A stretch of 64,000 nucleotides of DNA from an uncultured Shimia sp. (GCA_937897325.1 CALCOY010000014.1:62001-126000); one strand, 5' to 3'. Counted from the stretch's first letter, positions 52,765 to 62,164 are shown. Notes: generated by a model from the sequence alone, not told the origin. Numbers and translations: made by a program.

Positions 52765-53760
52765 CTAAAAGACAACCTGCGCCAATGCGATAAACAGCGG
52801 GATGCACAGCCCGATGGCCACCGGTGTACCCACACTTGTCGAAGCTCCGATGTAGGCCGAGGGGTTCGCCTCGGGGATGCCCGCGCGCAAAGTGGGTGGG
52901 CCCGAAATGTCCGACGAGGACGCCGCGAGAACGGCCAGCAGCACAACGCCACCGGGGCTGAATCCCATGGCGAGATGGATCAGGTAGCCGATCCCGAAAG
53001 CGATCAGACCATGCGTGATCGGCGCGACCAGCGCGTAGACAGCATACCATTGGGCCACGCGACGCAACTCGTGCAGGCGTTGCCAGGCCTCCATCCCCAT
53101 GATCAGCATCAGGACGGACAACAAACCCCGAAAAAGCGGATCGTAGAACGTCTCAAAGACGCGATCAGGACGGGTCAACAGCCCAAGCGCCAGTCCCAGG
53201 ATCAGCGCTGACAAGGCCGCGCCCTGCAGACTTTCCTTTATGATTTGCCAAGGGCTGACCCGATCAGCGGCACCGTCCCTGGACTTGTTCAGACCAGCCA
53301 GAACAATGGCCAGCACAAGCGCGGGAATGTCCATGAAGGGGTATAGGGCGGGCACCCAAGCTTCATAGGTCATGCCCTCTTCTTCCAGAAACGCCATGGC
53401 GGCCCCTAGGGTCGAAGCTGAAACAGCCCCAAAAAGACCTGCAGTCGCAATCGCATCCGCGCGTACGATCCCCGGCAGGCGCCCGAGCGAAAAAATGCCC
53501 AGCAGCACGATTCCGGCACCGATACCCATCGTGGCGATGGCTGGCAGGATCATCTCGGTCAGGTTGGCCTCACGGATCTCCATTCCGCCATTCAACCCGA
53601 TCCGCATGAGCAACATGAAAACGCAGAATTGGTAGATCGAATCCGGGATCTGCAACTTGCTGCCGAAAGCCGCCATCAGGAACCCCCCGATCAGAAAGGC
53701 GAGTGAGGGTGACTGGAACTGCCCTACCAGGCGAAGGAGAAAGTCTGCCAAAATGTCCAT
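52765..53760 (-). CDS. sbtA: SbtA-family sodium-dependent bicarbonate transporter
   Basis: This 331-residue inner-membrane protein has about ten helices. The segments PSLAFLIGGFLMAAFGSKLQ, PDSIYQFCVFMLLMRIGLNG, GLFGAVSASTLGAAM, MTYEAWVPALYPFMDIPALV and LAASSSDISGPPTLRAGIPE are those of SbtA, the high-affinity Na+/HCO3- symporter of cyanobacteria, which also occurs in many heterotrophs. It is convergent with sbtB, the likely regulatory partner. The start chosen follows an AGGG-containing stretch; an extension of 47 codons is not membrane-like. It lies between rpsO and pnp, an unusual place. Confidence 0.9.
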   Translation of the reverse strand: MDILADFLLRLVGQFQSPSLAFLIGGFLMAAFGSKLQIPDSIYQFCVFMLLMRIGLNGGMEIREANLTEMILPAIATMGIGAGIVLLGIFSLGRLPGIVRADAIATAGLFGAVSASTLGAAMAFLEEEGMTYEAWVPALYPFMDIPALVLAIVLAGLNKSRDGAADRVSPWQIIKESLQGAALSALILGLALGLLTRPDRVFETFYDPLFRGLLSVLMLIMGMEAWQRLHELRRVAQWYAVYALVAPITHGLIAFGIGYLIHLAMGFSPGGVVLLAVLAASSSDISGPPTLRAGIPEANPSAYIGASTSVGTPVAIGLCIPLFIALAQVVF

Positions 53761-53951
53761 CAGTGACCCTGTCTCGTGCTGCATGACGATATGGCACTCA
53801 ATCGCGATAATTGAAGGGTTGTTCATTAAATTGACGCAGAACCGGACAGATCCGCCCGTTGTGCTTTTCTTATCGGCAAAAACCCTGTAATGCCCTCGCA
53901 TCTGAGACGTGTGCCCTCGGCCCCCGGGGCGCGTGCAAAAGGATGAGGGGC

Positions 53952-54008
53952 GGCGGCAATGGGGCCGCCATGCAAACGGGAGACCCGGGAACGCCCGGGA
54001 TGGCTCCC
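53952..54008 (+). promoter_or_regulatory. pnp leader hairpins
   Basis: Two GC hairpins stand before pnp. The first pairs GGCGGC with GCCGCC; the second pairs GGGAG...CTCCC with an inner CCCGGG-AACG-CCCGGG stem. In E. coli a double-stranded pnp leader is cut by RNase III and then used by PNPase to control its own synthesis. A similar role here is inferred from position and shape. Confidence 0.5.
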
Positions 54009-54023
54009 TTACAGGAAACGATG

Positions 54024-56168
54024 ATGTTCAATCTTACAACGAAATCAATCCAGTGGGGCGAAGAAACGCTGACACTGGAAACAGGAAAAGTTGCCCGTCA
54101 GGCGGACGGGTCGGTCATCGCGACGCTGGGTGAGACCAGCGTGATGGCCAATGTGACATTCGCCAAACAACCAAAGCCCGGTCAGGACTTCTTTCCCCTG
54201 ACGGTGCATTATCAGGAAAAATACTATGCCGCAGGCAAGGTGCCCGGCGGCTATTTCAAACGGGAGGCGCGGCCGACCGAGAAAGAAACACTGACCGCGC
54301 GGCTGATCGACAGGCCCATCCGACCGCTTTTCGTGTCAGGCTTCAAGAACGAAGTTTTGGTCATGTGTACGGTTCTGTCCCACGACCTTGTCAACGACCC
54401 GGACATCGTGGCGATGATCGCTGCTTCAGCGGCGCTGACCATGTCTGGCGCGCCATTCATGGGGCCAATCGCTGGCGCCCGCGTTGGCTTTGAGGATGGT
54501 GAATACGTCCTGAACCCGACGGTGGACGATATGCAAGACCTGCGCCTGAACCCGGAACAGCGGCTGGATCTGGTCGTTGCCGGCACCAAAGACGCGGTGA
54601 TGATGGTCGAATCCGAGGCCTATGAGCTTTCCGAAGAAGAAATGCTTGGCGCGGTCACCTTTGCGCATGAAAAGATCCAGCCGGTCATCGACCTGATCAT
54701 TGATCTGGCCGAAGAAGCGGCGAAAGAACCTTTTGACTTCCAGCCGCCAGACTACGGCGATCTTTACGCTGCCGTTCAGAAGGGCGGTGAAAAGCAGATG
54801 CGCGAAGCGTTCGCGATCACCGACAAGCAGGAACGCACTGCGGCTGTTTCCGCCGCGCGTGAGGCGATTTTCCAAGGCCTGAGCGAGGAACAGCAGGAGG
54901 ATGCGAACCTCGGATCCGCGCTGAAAAAGCTCGAAGCCTCGATCCTGCGCGGCGACGTTGTCAAGACCGGCAAACGGATCGACGGACGTAAAACGGACGA
55001 GATCCGGGATATCGTATGTGAGACGGGCCTTCTGCCCCGCACGCACGGCTCGGCGCTGTTCACACGCGGCGAAACACAAGGCCTCGTGGTTACGACGCTG
55101 GGCACAGGAGATGATGAACAATTCATCGATGCGCTGCACGGCAATTTCCGCTCCAACTTCCTTTTGCACTACAATTTCCCGCCCTACTCGGTCGGCGAAG
55201 CGGGCCGCGTGGGCCCTCCCGGACGGCGTGAGATCGGGCACGGCAAACTGGCCTGGCGCGCGCTGCAAGCGGTGCTGCCCGCGACGACCGACTTCCCCTA
55301 CACGGTACGGGTCGTTTCCGAGATCACCGAATCCAACGGTTCGTCTTCGATGGCGTCGGTCTGCGGTGGCTCACTTTCGATGATGGATGCGGGTGTGCCG
55401 CTGAAATCTGCGGTGGCCGGCGTGGCCATGGGTCTGATCCTAGAAGAGAACGGCGAATACGCGATCCTGTCCGACATTCTTGGGGACGAAGATCACCTGG
55501 GTGACATGGACTTCAAAGTGGCGGGCACAGAAAACGGAATCACCTCGCTTCAGATGGATATCAAGGTCGCAGGCATTACGCCCGAGATCATGGAAAAAGC
55601 GCTGGCACAAGCCAAAGACGGCCGGATGCACATCCTCGGCGAGATGGGCAAGGCCATCACGGGTGCGGCTGAATTCAGCGTACACGCGCCACGGATCGAG
55701 ACCATGAACATTCCAACAGACAAGATCCGCGAAGTGATCGGCTCGGGCGGCAAGGTCATCCGCGAGATCGTAGAAACATCAGGGGCCAAGGTCGACATCA
55801 ACGATGACGGCGTGATCAAGATCGCCTCGCCCAACGGCGAAGCCATTCAGAAAGCCTATGATATGATCCATTCGATCGTGGCCGAGCCGGAAGAGGGCGC
55901 GGTCTATACAGGCACGGTCGTCAAAATCGTCGATTTCGGCGCATTCGTGAACTTCTTCGGCAAGCGCGACGGTCTGGTCCACGTGTCTCAGATCGAAAAT
56001 CGCCGCCTTAACCATCCTTCGGATGTGCTGAAGGAAGGCCAGGAAGTGAAGGTGAAACTTCTCGGCTTTGACGATCGTGGAAAGGTGCGGCTGTCCATGA
56101 AGGTCGTCGACCAAGCGACCGGCGAAGAGATCAAGAAGGAAAAGGCCGAGGCACCAGCAGACGAATAA
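54024..56168 (+). CDS. pnp: polyribonucleotide nucleotidyltransferase (PNPase)
   Basis: This 714-residue phosphorolytic 3'-5' exoribonuclease has two RNase PH-like domains ([40 protein letters not shown], with [20 protein letters not shown] and [20 protein letters not shown]), a KH domain ([17 protein letters not shown]) and a C-terminal S1 domain ([20 protein letters not shown]). It is central to mRNA decay and degradosome function. Two ATG codons lie side by side; the second gives the standard [12 protein letters not shown] opening. A hairpin leader precedes it and a clear terminator follows. Confidence 0.97.
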   Translation: MFNLTTKSIQWGEETLTLETGKVARQADGSVIATLGETSVMANVTFAKQPKPGQDFFPLTVHYQEKYYAAGKVPGGYFKREARPTEKETLTARLIDRPIRPLFVSGFKNEVLVMCTVLSHDLVNDPDIVAMIAASAALTMSGAPFMGPIAGARVGFEDGEYVLNPTVDDMQDLRLNPEQRLDLVVAGTKDAVMMVESEAYELSEEEMLGAVTFAHEKIQPVIDLIIDLAEEAAKEPFDFQPPDYGDLYAAVQKGGEKQMREAFAITDKQERTAAVSAAREAIFQGLSEEQQEDANLGSALKKLEASILRGDVVKTGKRIDGRKTDEIRDIVCETGLLPRTHGSALFTRGETQGLVVTTLGTGDDEQFIDALHGNFRSNFLLHYNFPPYSVGEAGRVGPPGRREIGHGKLAWRALQAVLPATTDFPYTVRVVSEITESNGSSSMASVCGGSLSMMDAGVPLKSAVAGVAMGLILEENGEYAILSDILGDEDHLGDMDFKVAGTENGITSLQMDIKVAGITPEIMEKALAQAKDGRMHILGEMGKAITGAAEFSVHAPRIETMNIPTDKIREVIGSGGKVIREIVETSGAKVDINDDGVIKIASPNGEAIQKAYDMIHSIVAEPEEGAVYTGTVVKIVDFGAFVNFFGKRDGLVHVSQIENRRLNHPSDVLKEGQEVKVKLLGFDDRGKVRLSMKVVDQATGEEIKKEKAEAPADE

Positions 56169-56192
56169 TCCCGGTCATAGCCAGAAATTTAT

Positions 56193-56223
56193 CCCTCGAT
56201 TGGAAACAATCGGGGGGTTTTTT
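56193..56223 (+). terminator. rho-independent terminator of pnp
   Basis: CCCTCGATTG and CAATCGGGGG pair (one T-G wobble) around a GAAA tetraloop, followed by six T. It lies 25 bases after the pnp stop. Confidence 0.88.
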
Positions 56224-56314
56224 CGTCTAAAACGTAAGTTGACCCTACGTTTGGACAGATTTTTGCCACAAAGTAACTAACGTGGATCCCGACATATCAT
56301 GGGAGGGGAGATCC

Positions 56315-57274
56315 ATGTCAAAACCAATCGCAGCCATCGCTTTCTGCGTCACTGCCGCTGTTTCGGCCGTTCCGGCGGATGCGTCCACATACACCAGCTA
56401 CTACGCTTTCGGAGACAGCCTGACAGATGACGGCAAGCTTGGCCTGCCGCTGCCATATGCAGGCGGGCGGTTTTCGACCGGACCGACTTGGGCCGAATAC
56501 ATCGCGGAATTTTTCAGCGCCGCTGGCCTCAGCACAGCCAACCTTGCCCTTGGTGGAGCGACAGCGGGCGACACAAACACCAACGATTATCCAGACGCTG
56601 CACAACCCTTCGCAACTTTCAACAGCCAGATCAGCACGTTCACACCTTTAGGCAACAGCGGGGCGACCGGGAGCAATCCGCTCATATCAGTGCTTTTGGG
56701 TGCCAACGACATCTTTCAGGGCGGTGACCCGGTCGCGGCCGCCATGGCGGTGGGTGCTGGGCTGAAGCGCCTGACAGAATTGGGTGAGAAGTTCGACGAT
56801 TTCCTGGTCTCGACCCTGCCCGGCCTGGGCGGTGGGGACGCTGACCCGGCCATCGCTTTCAATATCGAACTGGAAAAGCAATTGGTGGACCTTGAAGCTG
56901 GCGGCGCAAATATCATTCGCGTGGATCAAGCCGTCTATCAGGCCGGTCTGTTTCCGCGACTGGGCGAGCTTGGGATTACCAACCTCGATGGTCCTTGCGT
57001 GGTGGAGCCAACGGCAGATAGCCCAGGTTCAGACTGCACGATCATCGGATTTGAGGATGACGGCACACCCATCCGGGATCTGAGCATCGCAGACACGTAC
57101 TACCTGATCGACAGCGTGCATCCGACCGGCCCGGTCCAGCGCGCCTTTGGCGAGTTTGCCATTGATCTGATCGAGGAAGACCTTCCCGCGCCAATCCCGC
57201 TCCCTGCCGGATTGCCGTTGTTGGTGGTCGGCTTGGGCGCATTCGTCTGGATGCGACGCCGTCAGGCGGCCTGA
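56315..57274 (+). CDS. SGNH/GDSL hydrolase with VPLPA-CTERM tail
   Basis: This 319-residue exported esterase/lipase-like protein has a signal peptide (IAAIAFCVTAAVSAVPADA), block I YYAFGDSLTDDG with the nucleophile serine, block II LALGGATAG, block III LLGANDIFQGG and block V DSVHPTGP with the Asp-His pair. It ends in PIPLPAGLPLLVVGLGAFVW plus a basic tail, the VPLPA-CTERM sorting signal, thought to be cut by an exosortase-like enzyme during surface display. GGAGGGGAG precedes the chosen ATG. Its last 13 bases overlap the convergent phhA gene. Confidence 0.92.
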   Translation: MSKPIAAIAFCVTAAVSAVPADASTYTSYYAFGDSLTDDGKLGLPLPYAGGRFSTGPTWAEYIAEFFSAAGLSTANLALGGATAGDTNTNDYPDAAQPFATFNSQISTFTPLGNSGATGSNPLISVLLGANDIFQGGDPVAAAMAVGAGLKRLTELGEKFDDFLVSTLPGLGGGDADPAIAFNIELEKQLVDLEAGGANIIRVDQAVYQAGLFPRLGELGITNLDGPCVVEPTADSPGSDCTIIGFEDDGTPIRDLSIADTYYLIDSVHPTGPVQRAFGEFAIDLIEEDLPAPIPLPAGLPLLVVGLGAFVWMRRRQAA

Positions 57275-58047
57275 TCGAAACGGGTAGGCAGATCGCCCAT
57301 CTCGCGCGCCGTATCCAAAGCGGCGCGCATGTCCGTTTCGATGCTGCGTGCCAATTGTTCGAAACTCTCGATCTCGAAATAGACCGGCTGCACGATATCG
57401 ATCCGGTAGGGGGTCCGCAACACGGTCATCAGATCGAAAGGCACGACATCGGGCTTGCCGGACATGGCCCATTTCAGCTCTTCCGGGCTTGAAATAATGC
57501 CAGCGCCAAAGGCTTTCAGCGCACCGTTCTGGCGGATCAGCCCAAATTCGACTGTGAACCAGAACAGTCGGAAGAGGCGCTCGGAATAGTCCTCGCCCAG
57601 TCCGAGCGACAGGCGGCCGAATCTTTCCATGAATTGACAAAAGGCGTTATTGGTAAGCATCGGGCAGTGACCGAAGCATTCATGAAAGATGTCGGGCTCT
57701 TCGATATAGTCGAAGTGTTCGCGCTTCCGGATGAAAGTCGCGACGGGAAAGCGGCGTTCGCTTAGCAAGGTCGAGAATTCGTCCTGCGGGATCAGCGCAT
57801 CCACGGCCTGCACCCCGGCTCCGGTGATGTTCCTGAGCCGCGCATCGATCTCTGTGACTTGCGGCACTGCTTCCCCCGACATGCCAAGCGCCTCCTGCCC
57901 GTCGAGGTAGGCGGCGCAGGCATGTTTGCGAAGCGCCTCCATCTGCATCGCAAAGAGATCGCTCCAGACGGCGGTCTCTGCGTCGGTGTAGGCAAACCGG
58001 CCCTGTTTGTCGGGCGTTTTCGACATGTAATCGGTGCTGAGCGGCAT
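57262..58047 (-). CDS. phhA: phenylalanine 4-monooxygenase
   Basis: This 261-residue pterin- and iron-dependent hydroxylase converts phenylalanine to tyrosine, opening phenylalanine catabolism. The iron motif HECFGH lies in EPDIFHECFGHCPML and the third ligand glutamate in FWFTVEFGLI; IRKREHFDYIEEPD is the pterin-side motif. Length matches bacterial PhhA, which lacks the regulatory domain of the animal enzyme. AAAGGAGATT sits before the chosen ATG. The Lrp-type regulator divergent from it is its likely controller. No pterin dehydratase (phhB) is visible nearby. Confidence 0.94.
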   Translation of the reverse strand: MPLSTDYMSKTPDKQGRFAYTDAETAVWSDLFAMQMEALRKHACAAYLDGQEALGMSGEAVPQVTEIDARLRNITGAGVQAVDALIPQDEFSTLLSERRFPVATFIRKREHFDYIEEPDIFHECFGHCPMLTNNAFCQFMERFGRLSLGLGEDYSERLFRLFWFTVEFGLIRQNGALKAFGAGIISSPEELKWAMSGKPDVVPFDLMTVLRTPYRIDIVQPVYFEIESFEQLARSIETDMRAALDTAREMGDLPTRFDQAA

Positions 58048-58153
58048 GGCAATCTCCTTTAGAAATAGAAAAACTCCATTCCAAGAGAAAAGGCTTCCAA
58101 TCAAGCCGCGCCTTTGCCAAAAAATAGATAATTCATCCGAAAGACGCTAATTT

Positions 58154-58612
58154 ATGGAATTTTCAACCACCGAAAACGCGATACTCAAGGAAATCCAACG
58201 GGATTCAAGCGGTTCACTGACACAACTCGCCGAAAGGCTTGGCATGGCGCAGAGCACGCTGTGGCGTAAGGTGCAGGAACTTGAGGCGGCCGGCGTGATC
58301 CGCGCCCGCGTGGCGTTGCTGGATCCGGCCAAGGTCGGCTGCAAACTCAGCGTCTTGGCCTCGGTAACGCTGACCGACCACGCCGACGAAACCCTCAAAG
58401 GCTTCGCGCGCCTTATCGAAGGGCACCCCGAGATCGTCGAATGCCTCGCCACATCCGGGCAGGCCGATTACCGGATGAAGATCCGCGTTGCGGACGTGGA
58501 AGCCTATGAAGTCTTTATGTCCCAGACCCTACTGCGCAGCGCCTACGTACGCGAGGTTCACAGCAGCTTTGTCCTCAAGGAACTGAAATCAACCACCGAA
58601 CTGCCACTTTGA
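58154..58612 (+). CDS. Lrp/AsnC-family transcriptional regulator
   Basis: This 152-residue regulator has an N-terminal winged helix-turn-helix (AILKEIQRDSSGSLTQLAER, GMAQSTLWRKVQELEAAGVI) and a C-terminal RAM ligand-binding domain (VLASVTLTDHADETLKGFAR, ATSGQADYRMKIRVADVEAY). Such proteins sense amino acids. Divergence from phhA across 106 bases of AT-rich sequence suggests it controls phhA in response to phenylalanine or tyrosine (inference). Confidence 0.92.
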   Translation: MEFSTTENAILKEIQRDSSGSLTQLAERLGMAQSTLWRKVQELEAAGVIRARVALLDPAKVGCKLSVLASVTLTDHADETLKGFARLIEGHPEIVECLATSGQADYRMKIRVADVEAYEVFMSQTLLRSAYVREVHSSFVLKELKSTTELPL

Positions 58613-58673
58613 TACAGGCCTGTTCCCGCGCGGAAAATGTGGTAAGCGCCGCGAAAGCCACGGAAAGGGCCTT

Positions 58674-59528
58674 ATGTCCGATCGCGTCACAATCGTCACG
58701 GTCTGCTTCAATTCGCTGGGCGTTCTGCCAGCGATGCTGGCGAGCGTACCGGAAAGAACGCCTGTGGTGCTTGTCGACAATGCCTCCGACGATCTGAACA
58801 CCTTACGCGAGTTGGCGGCCCAATACGGCGCGAGGCTAATGGAGAACGATGAAAATCGCGGTTTCGGGACGGCCTGCAACCAAGCGGCCGCTTTGGCCGG
58901 GACCGAGTTCCTCCTATTTCTGAACCCCGACACAGAACTGGCCCCTGATACCATCGATCAACTGATCGGCGCCGCTGCGCGGTATCCAAAAGCCAGTGCC
59001 TTCAATCCTCGCATAGCGCAGGCTTCAGGCGCGCCATACTTCAAGCGGCACAGCCATCTCATGCCGCGGGCAGAGATCATGCCGCGCGGCTGGCCAGGCA
59101 GCGATCAGGAGGTGACGGTCGTCTCTGGTGCAGCGCTTTTTGTGCGCCGTGCTGCGTTTGAAGAGGTGGGTGGATTTGATCCGGGCATCTTCCTTTATCA
59201 CGAGGACGACGACCTGGGCCGCAGGCTTCGTGCGCAGGTCGGCCCGCTGATGTTCATCCGCGATGCCAATGTCACACATCAGATGGGCCGATCGACCAAA
59301 CGCAGTCCGGCCACGGCGACCTTAAAGGCCTGGCATATGGGCAGATCGCGCGTCTATGCAAGCCGCAAACATGGGCGGCCTGTGCCGTTTCTATCCGCAT
59401 TAATGTCCGCCAGTTTGCAGCTTTTCTCACCCGCCGTCGCGTTGTCAAAACGCAAAAGGGCAAAGCAGGTGGCGTTTTTCAAGGGCATCCTGTCCACGCT
59501 GCGCGATGGCGGCAAATCCAATGCCTGA
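58674..59528 (+). CDS. glycosyltransferase family 2
   Basis: This 284-residue GT-A enzyme opens with VTIVTVCFNSLGVLPAMLA and has VDNASDD, the DxD-type FLNPDTELAPD, and the acceptor-side GIFLYHEDDDLGRRL. It resembles rhamnosyltransferases and other GT2 enzymes of O-antigen or capsule synthesis. GGAAAGGG precedes the ATG. Its last bases overlap the RgpF-like gene, making it the first of a three-gene surface-glycan cassette. Confidence 0.88.
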   Translation: MSDRVTIVTVCFNSLGVLPAMLASVPERTPVVLVDNASDDLNTLRELAAQYGARLMENDENRGFGTACNQAAALAGTEFLLFLNPDTELAPDTIDQLIGAAARYPKASAFNPRIAQASGAPYFKRHSHLMPRAEIMPRGWPGSDQEVTVVSGAALFVRRAAFEEVGGFDPGIFLYHEDDDLGRRLRAQVGPLMFIRDANVTHQMGRSTKRSPATATLKAWHMGRSRVYASRKHGRPVPFLSALMSASLQLFSPAVALSKRKRAKQVAFFKGILSTLRDGGKSNA

Positions 59529-60669
59529 GCATGGTAGGCTCTGGAAGGCCAAGAGAGAGGTCAAACGCCTTGGCACGCAATTGGCTGAACTGCCCTCAAA
59601 CATCGCCAGTCGATACTTCGCAGCGCCCTACTATGACGCCGTGCATGCCAGAAAGATCAAGACAACCGCGGGCAACATCGCTGAAGGCGCAAAGACCGCC
59701 ATCTATCTGATCTTTCCCGGTCAGGGCGTTCTGACCTCGCACCTGCATGCGCTTGGGTGGCTGCGCGACAGAGGCATCTCACCACTTGTTGTGTCGAACC
59801 TGCCGTTGAGCCCAGACGACGTTGAACGCTTGCGTCCGTTTGCCTGGCAGATCCTTGAGCGGCCCAATATTGGCTATGATTTCGGAGGATACCGCGACGG
59901 TGTGCTGCATCTTGCCAATCAGCGCGTCGATCTGGATCAGCTTTTGCTGTTGAATGATTCCGCATGGTTCCCGCTACCCGGTGCACAGGATTGGCTGGAC
60001 CAAGTGGCTGCCCTGAACGTCGACTATGCAGGCGCCGCCACGAATTTTGGGATGCCCCGCGTGGATCCGGAGCAGTTTATGGATCAGGTCTGGGACTACA
60101 AAAGCACGCATCGGAACTTCCACTACACATCCTACGCCCTTGCCATTGGCTCGAAGATCCTGAGCAATCCTGCCTTCCGCAACTTCTGGCGGCGCTTTCC
60201 GATGAGCAATCGCAAGAAGCGTACCGTGCGGCGGGGAGAGATCGGCCTCACGCAATGGGTATTGCGCAATGGCTACAGCCACGCGGCAGCGCTGGATCTG
60301 ACGGATCTGGACACAGCGCTGGCCGCTCTGCCAAAGGACCAATTGCTGGCACTGTCGCACAACATCATGGTTCCGGAAGACGCGCGTTTGACAGCGCTGA
60401 AGGCCCGCATCTTGGCGGGCACACCCGATGCGCAAACGCTGGCCAACTTCATCCTGATGGCAACCGCCCGTCAGGGGATGAGCTATGCGCTGCAGGCCTA
60501 TACGATCGGTGAGCGCGGGTTTGCGTTTCTGAAAAAATCTCCTCTCTGGCTCAATGCGGAGGCGCGGGATATAACGCTGGCCATCACATCAAACCTGTCC
60601 GGAGAAGCGGGCCAAATGATTCACGAAGAAGCAAAGGCGCTTGCTGCGCCTGATACGAGGTCCTCATGA
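59521..60669 (+). CDS. rhamnan synthesis F (RgpF) family protein
   Basis: This 382-residue protein resembles RgpF, implicated in rhamnose polymer assembly. Recognisable parts are AIYLIFPGQGVLTSHLHALG, GISPLVVSNLPLSPDDVERL, RPNIGYDFGGYRDGVLHLA, LLLLNDSAWFPLPG and YTSYALAIGSKIL. It is probably a glycosyltransferase acting at the inner membrane face. Two ATG codons five codons apart are possible; I use the one overlapping the GT2 stop (ATGCCTGA). It overlaps the methyltransferase gene by four bases. Confidence 0.82.
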   Translation: MPEHGRLWKAKREVKRLGTQLAELPSNIASRYFAAPYYDAVHARKIKTTAGNIAEGAKTAIYLIFPGQGVLTSHLHALGWLRDRGISPLVVSNLPLSPDDVERLRPFAWQILERPNIGYDFGGYRDGVLHLANQRVDLDQLLLLNDSAWFPLPGAQDWLDQVAALNVDYAGAATNFGMPRVDPEQFMDQVWDYKSTHRNFHYTSYALAIGSKILSNPAFRNFWRRFPMSNRKKRTVRRGEIGLTQWVLRNGYSHAAALDLTDLDTALAALPKDQLLALSHNIMVPEDARLTALKARILAGTPDAQTLANFILMATARQGMSYALQAYTIGERGFAFLKKSPLWLNAEARDITLAITSNLSGEAGQMIHEEAKALAAPDTRSS

Positions 60670-61358
60670 GTTCTTCCCGCGAAACCCGCGACAAGTCCGA
60701 ATTGATCGAAATCGCCCGGACGGATCCTGGAACGCTTTATGATGAGGAGTATTACAAGTCCGGCTGCTCCGAAGAGGGCGACGGATACCACGCCTATGGC
60801 CGCAACGATCACTGGAACAGCTTCTTCTCGGGCGTGGCAAAAAAGATCGACAGGCTTTATGGGCCAAAAGCCGTAATGGATGCAGGCTGTGCCTTTGGCC
60901 TTCTGGTCGAACAGCTTTGCGACCGCGGCATTGATGCGCGCGGCTTCGACATATCGCCCTATGCGGTCGAACAGGCGCGCGCGGATATGAAGGAGCGGAT
61001 CAAGGTCGGCTCGATCCTGGAACCAATCCCGCTGCAGAATGGCAAGAAGTATGACCTTGTGATCTCGATCGAGGTGCTGGAACACTTGCCCCCCGAACAT
61101 GCGGAGGCCGCTGTCAAAACGCTATGCGATGCGGGCGACCGGGTGATTTTCTCGTCGAGCCCGGATGATTTCGACGAAGTCACGCATTTCAACGTACTGC
61201 CGACGGAACGGTGGATCGAGATGTTTGCGGCCCACGGTTTCCACCCGAGCGACCCACCCGATGCGCCCTACATCGCGCCGCAGGCCCGCGTGGTCGAGAA
61301 TGCAAATGCTCCGAAGATGCCGAAGCAGACGCTTTTACGTAAGTTGACGGTACGATAG
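60666..61358 (+). CDS. class I SAM-dependent methyltransferase, glycan cassette
   Basis: This 230-residue methyltransferase has SAM motif I VMDAGCAFGLLVEQL, then FDISPYAVEQARADM and the post-motif YDLVISIEVLEHLPPEHAEA. The opening GTLYDEEYYKSGCSEEGDGY is typical of sugar- or glycan-linked methyltransferases. It could methylate a residue of the polymer made by the upstream GT2 and RgpF-like enzymes, perhaps capping chains (inference). It is coupled by ATGA to the RgpF-like gene and ends in a hairpin. Confidence 0.85.
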   Translation: MSSSRETRDKSELIEIARTDPGTLYDEEYYKSGCSEEGDGYHAYGRNDHWNSFFSGVAKKIDRLYGPKAVMDAGCAFGLLVEQLCDRGIDARGFDISPYAVEQARADMKERIKVGSILEPIPLQNGKKYDLVISIEVLEHLPPEHAEAAVKTLCDAGDRVIFSSSPDDFDEVTHFNVLPTERWIEMFAAHGFHPSDPPDAPYIAPQARVVENANAPKMPKQTLLRKLTVR

Positions 61359-61380
61359 GGCCCGGGACCGCACCGGGCCC
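61358..61380. terminator. GC hairpin between the methyltransferase and peroxiredoxin genes
   Basis: GGGCCCGG and CCGGGCCC pair around a seven-base loop, starting at the stop codon of the methyltransferase and lying seven bases from the end of the convergent peroxiredoxin gene. It can serve both strands. The arm core is the same as in the hairpin at 50.2 kb. Confidence 0.6.
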
Positions 61381-61387
61381 AAACCCT

Positions 61388-62041
61388 TTAGCCTGGCGCC
61401 TTGGTCGTGCGCAGATAAGGCAAAACGGTCGTGAACTCACCAAACTTCGCCTTGGCGTCCTCGTCGCTGACCGTCGCGGGAATGATCACGTCGTCTCCCA
61501 CATTCCAGTTGGCTGGAGTTGCTACCCCTTTGCCCACGCTGGTCTGCAAACCATCCAAAGCACGCAGAACCTCGGCAAAATTGCGGCCAACCGTCATCGG
61601 GTAGGTCATCGACAGCTTCAACTGTTTGTCCGGCCCGATGATGAAAACAGAACGCACGGTCGCACTGTCCGCAGGCGTACGGCCATCGGGCAAATAGGCC
61701 TCTGCTGGGAGCATATCGAAGGCTTTCGATACCTCAAGCCCGGCATCTGCGATGATCGGGAAGCCAGCAGTGGTGCCAGCGACCTTTTCAATGTCGCCTT
61801 TCCATTTCTTGTGATCCTCGACCCCATCGACCGAGACGCCGATAACCTTGGTGCCACGCTGTTCCCACTCATCGGCCAACTGAGCGACCGCGCCGAATTC
61901 GGTGGTACAGACAGGCGTAAAATCCTTCGGATGCGAAAACAGGATGGCCCAGCTGTCGCCAATCCACTCATGCAGACTGAATGTGCCGTGGTCGGTTTCC
62001 ACGGTCAGATCGGGGATCGTGTCGTTGATGCGCAAGCTCAT
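61388..62041 (-). CDS. 1-Cys peroxiredoxin (Prx6 type)
   Basis: This 217-residue thiol peroxidase reduces peroxides, including lipid hydroperoxides. The peroxidatic cysteine lies in HPKDFTPVCTTEFGAVAQL near residue 45; no resolving cysteine is seen, and the long C-terminal domain (LSMTYPMTVGRNFAEVLRAL, VATPANWNVGDDVIIPATV) is that of the Prx6 branch. The sequence ends in PYLRTTKAPG. GGAG is found before the ATG. Confidence 0.94.
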   Translation of the reverse strand: MSLRINDTIPDLTVETDHGTFSLHEWIGDSWAILFSHPKDFTPVCTTEFGAVAQLADEWEQRGTKVIGVSVDGVEDHKKWKGDIEKVAGTTAGFPIIADAGLEVSKAFDMLPAEAYLPDGRTPADSATVRSVFIIGPDKQLKLSMTYPMTVGRNFAEVLRALDGLQTSVGKGVATPANWNVGDDVIIPATVSDEDAKAKFGEFTTVLPYLRTTKAPG

Positions 62042-62164
62042 GGGATTCTCCTAAAGTATTGATCCGCTATAGGCCAATCTATGCGAGGTCGCACGCCCTT
62101 GCACACCCCTCTTCGCAGTGCCAAGGTGCAGGCAAGTCCACCTCAGATCATGGGAGAGATCAGG

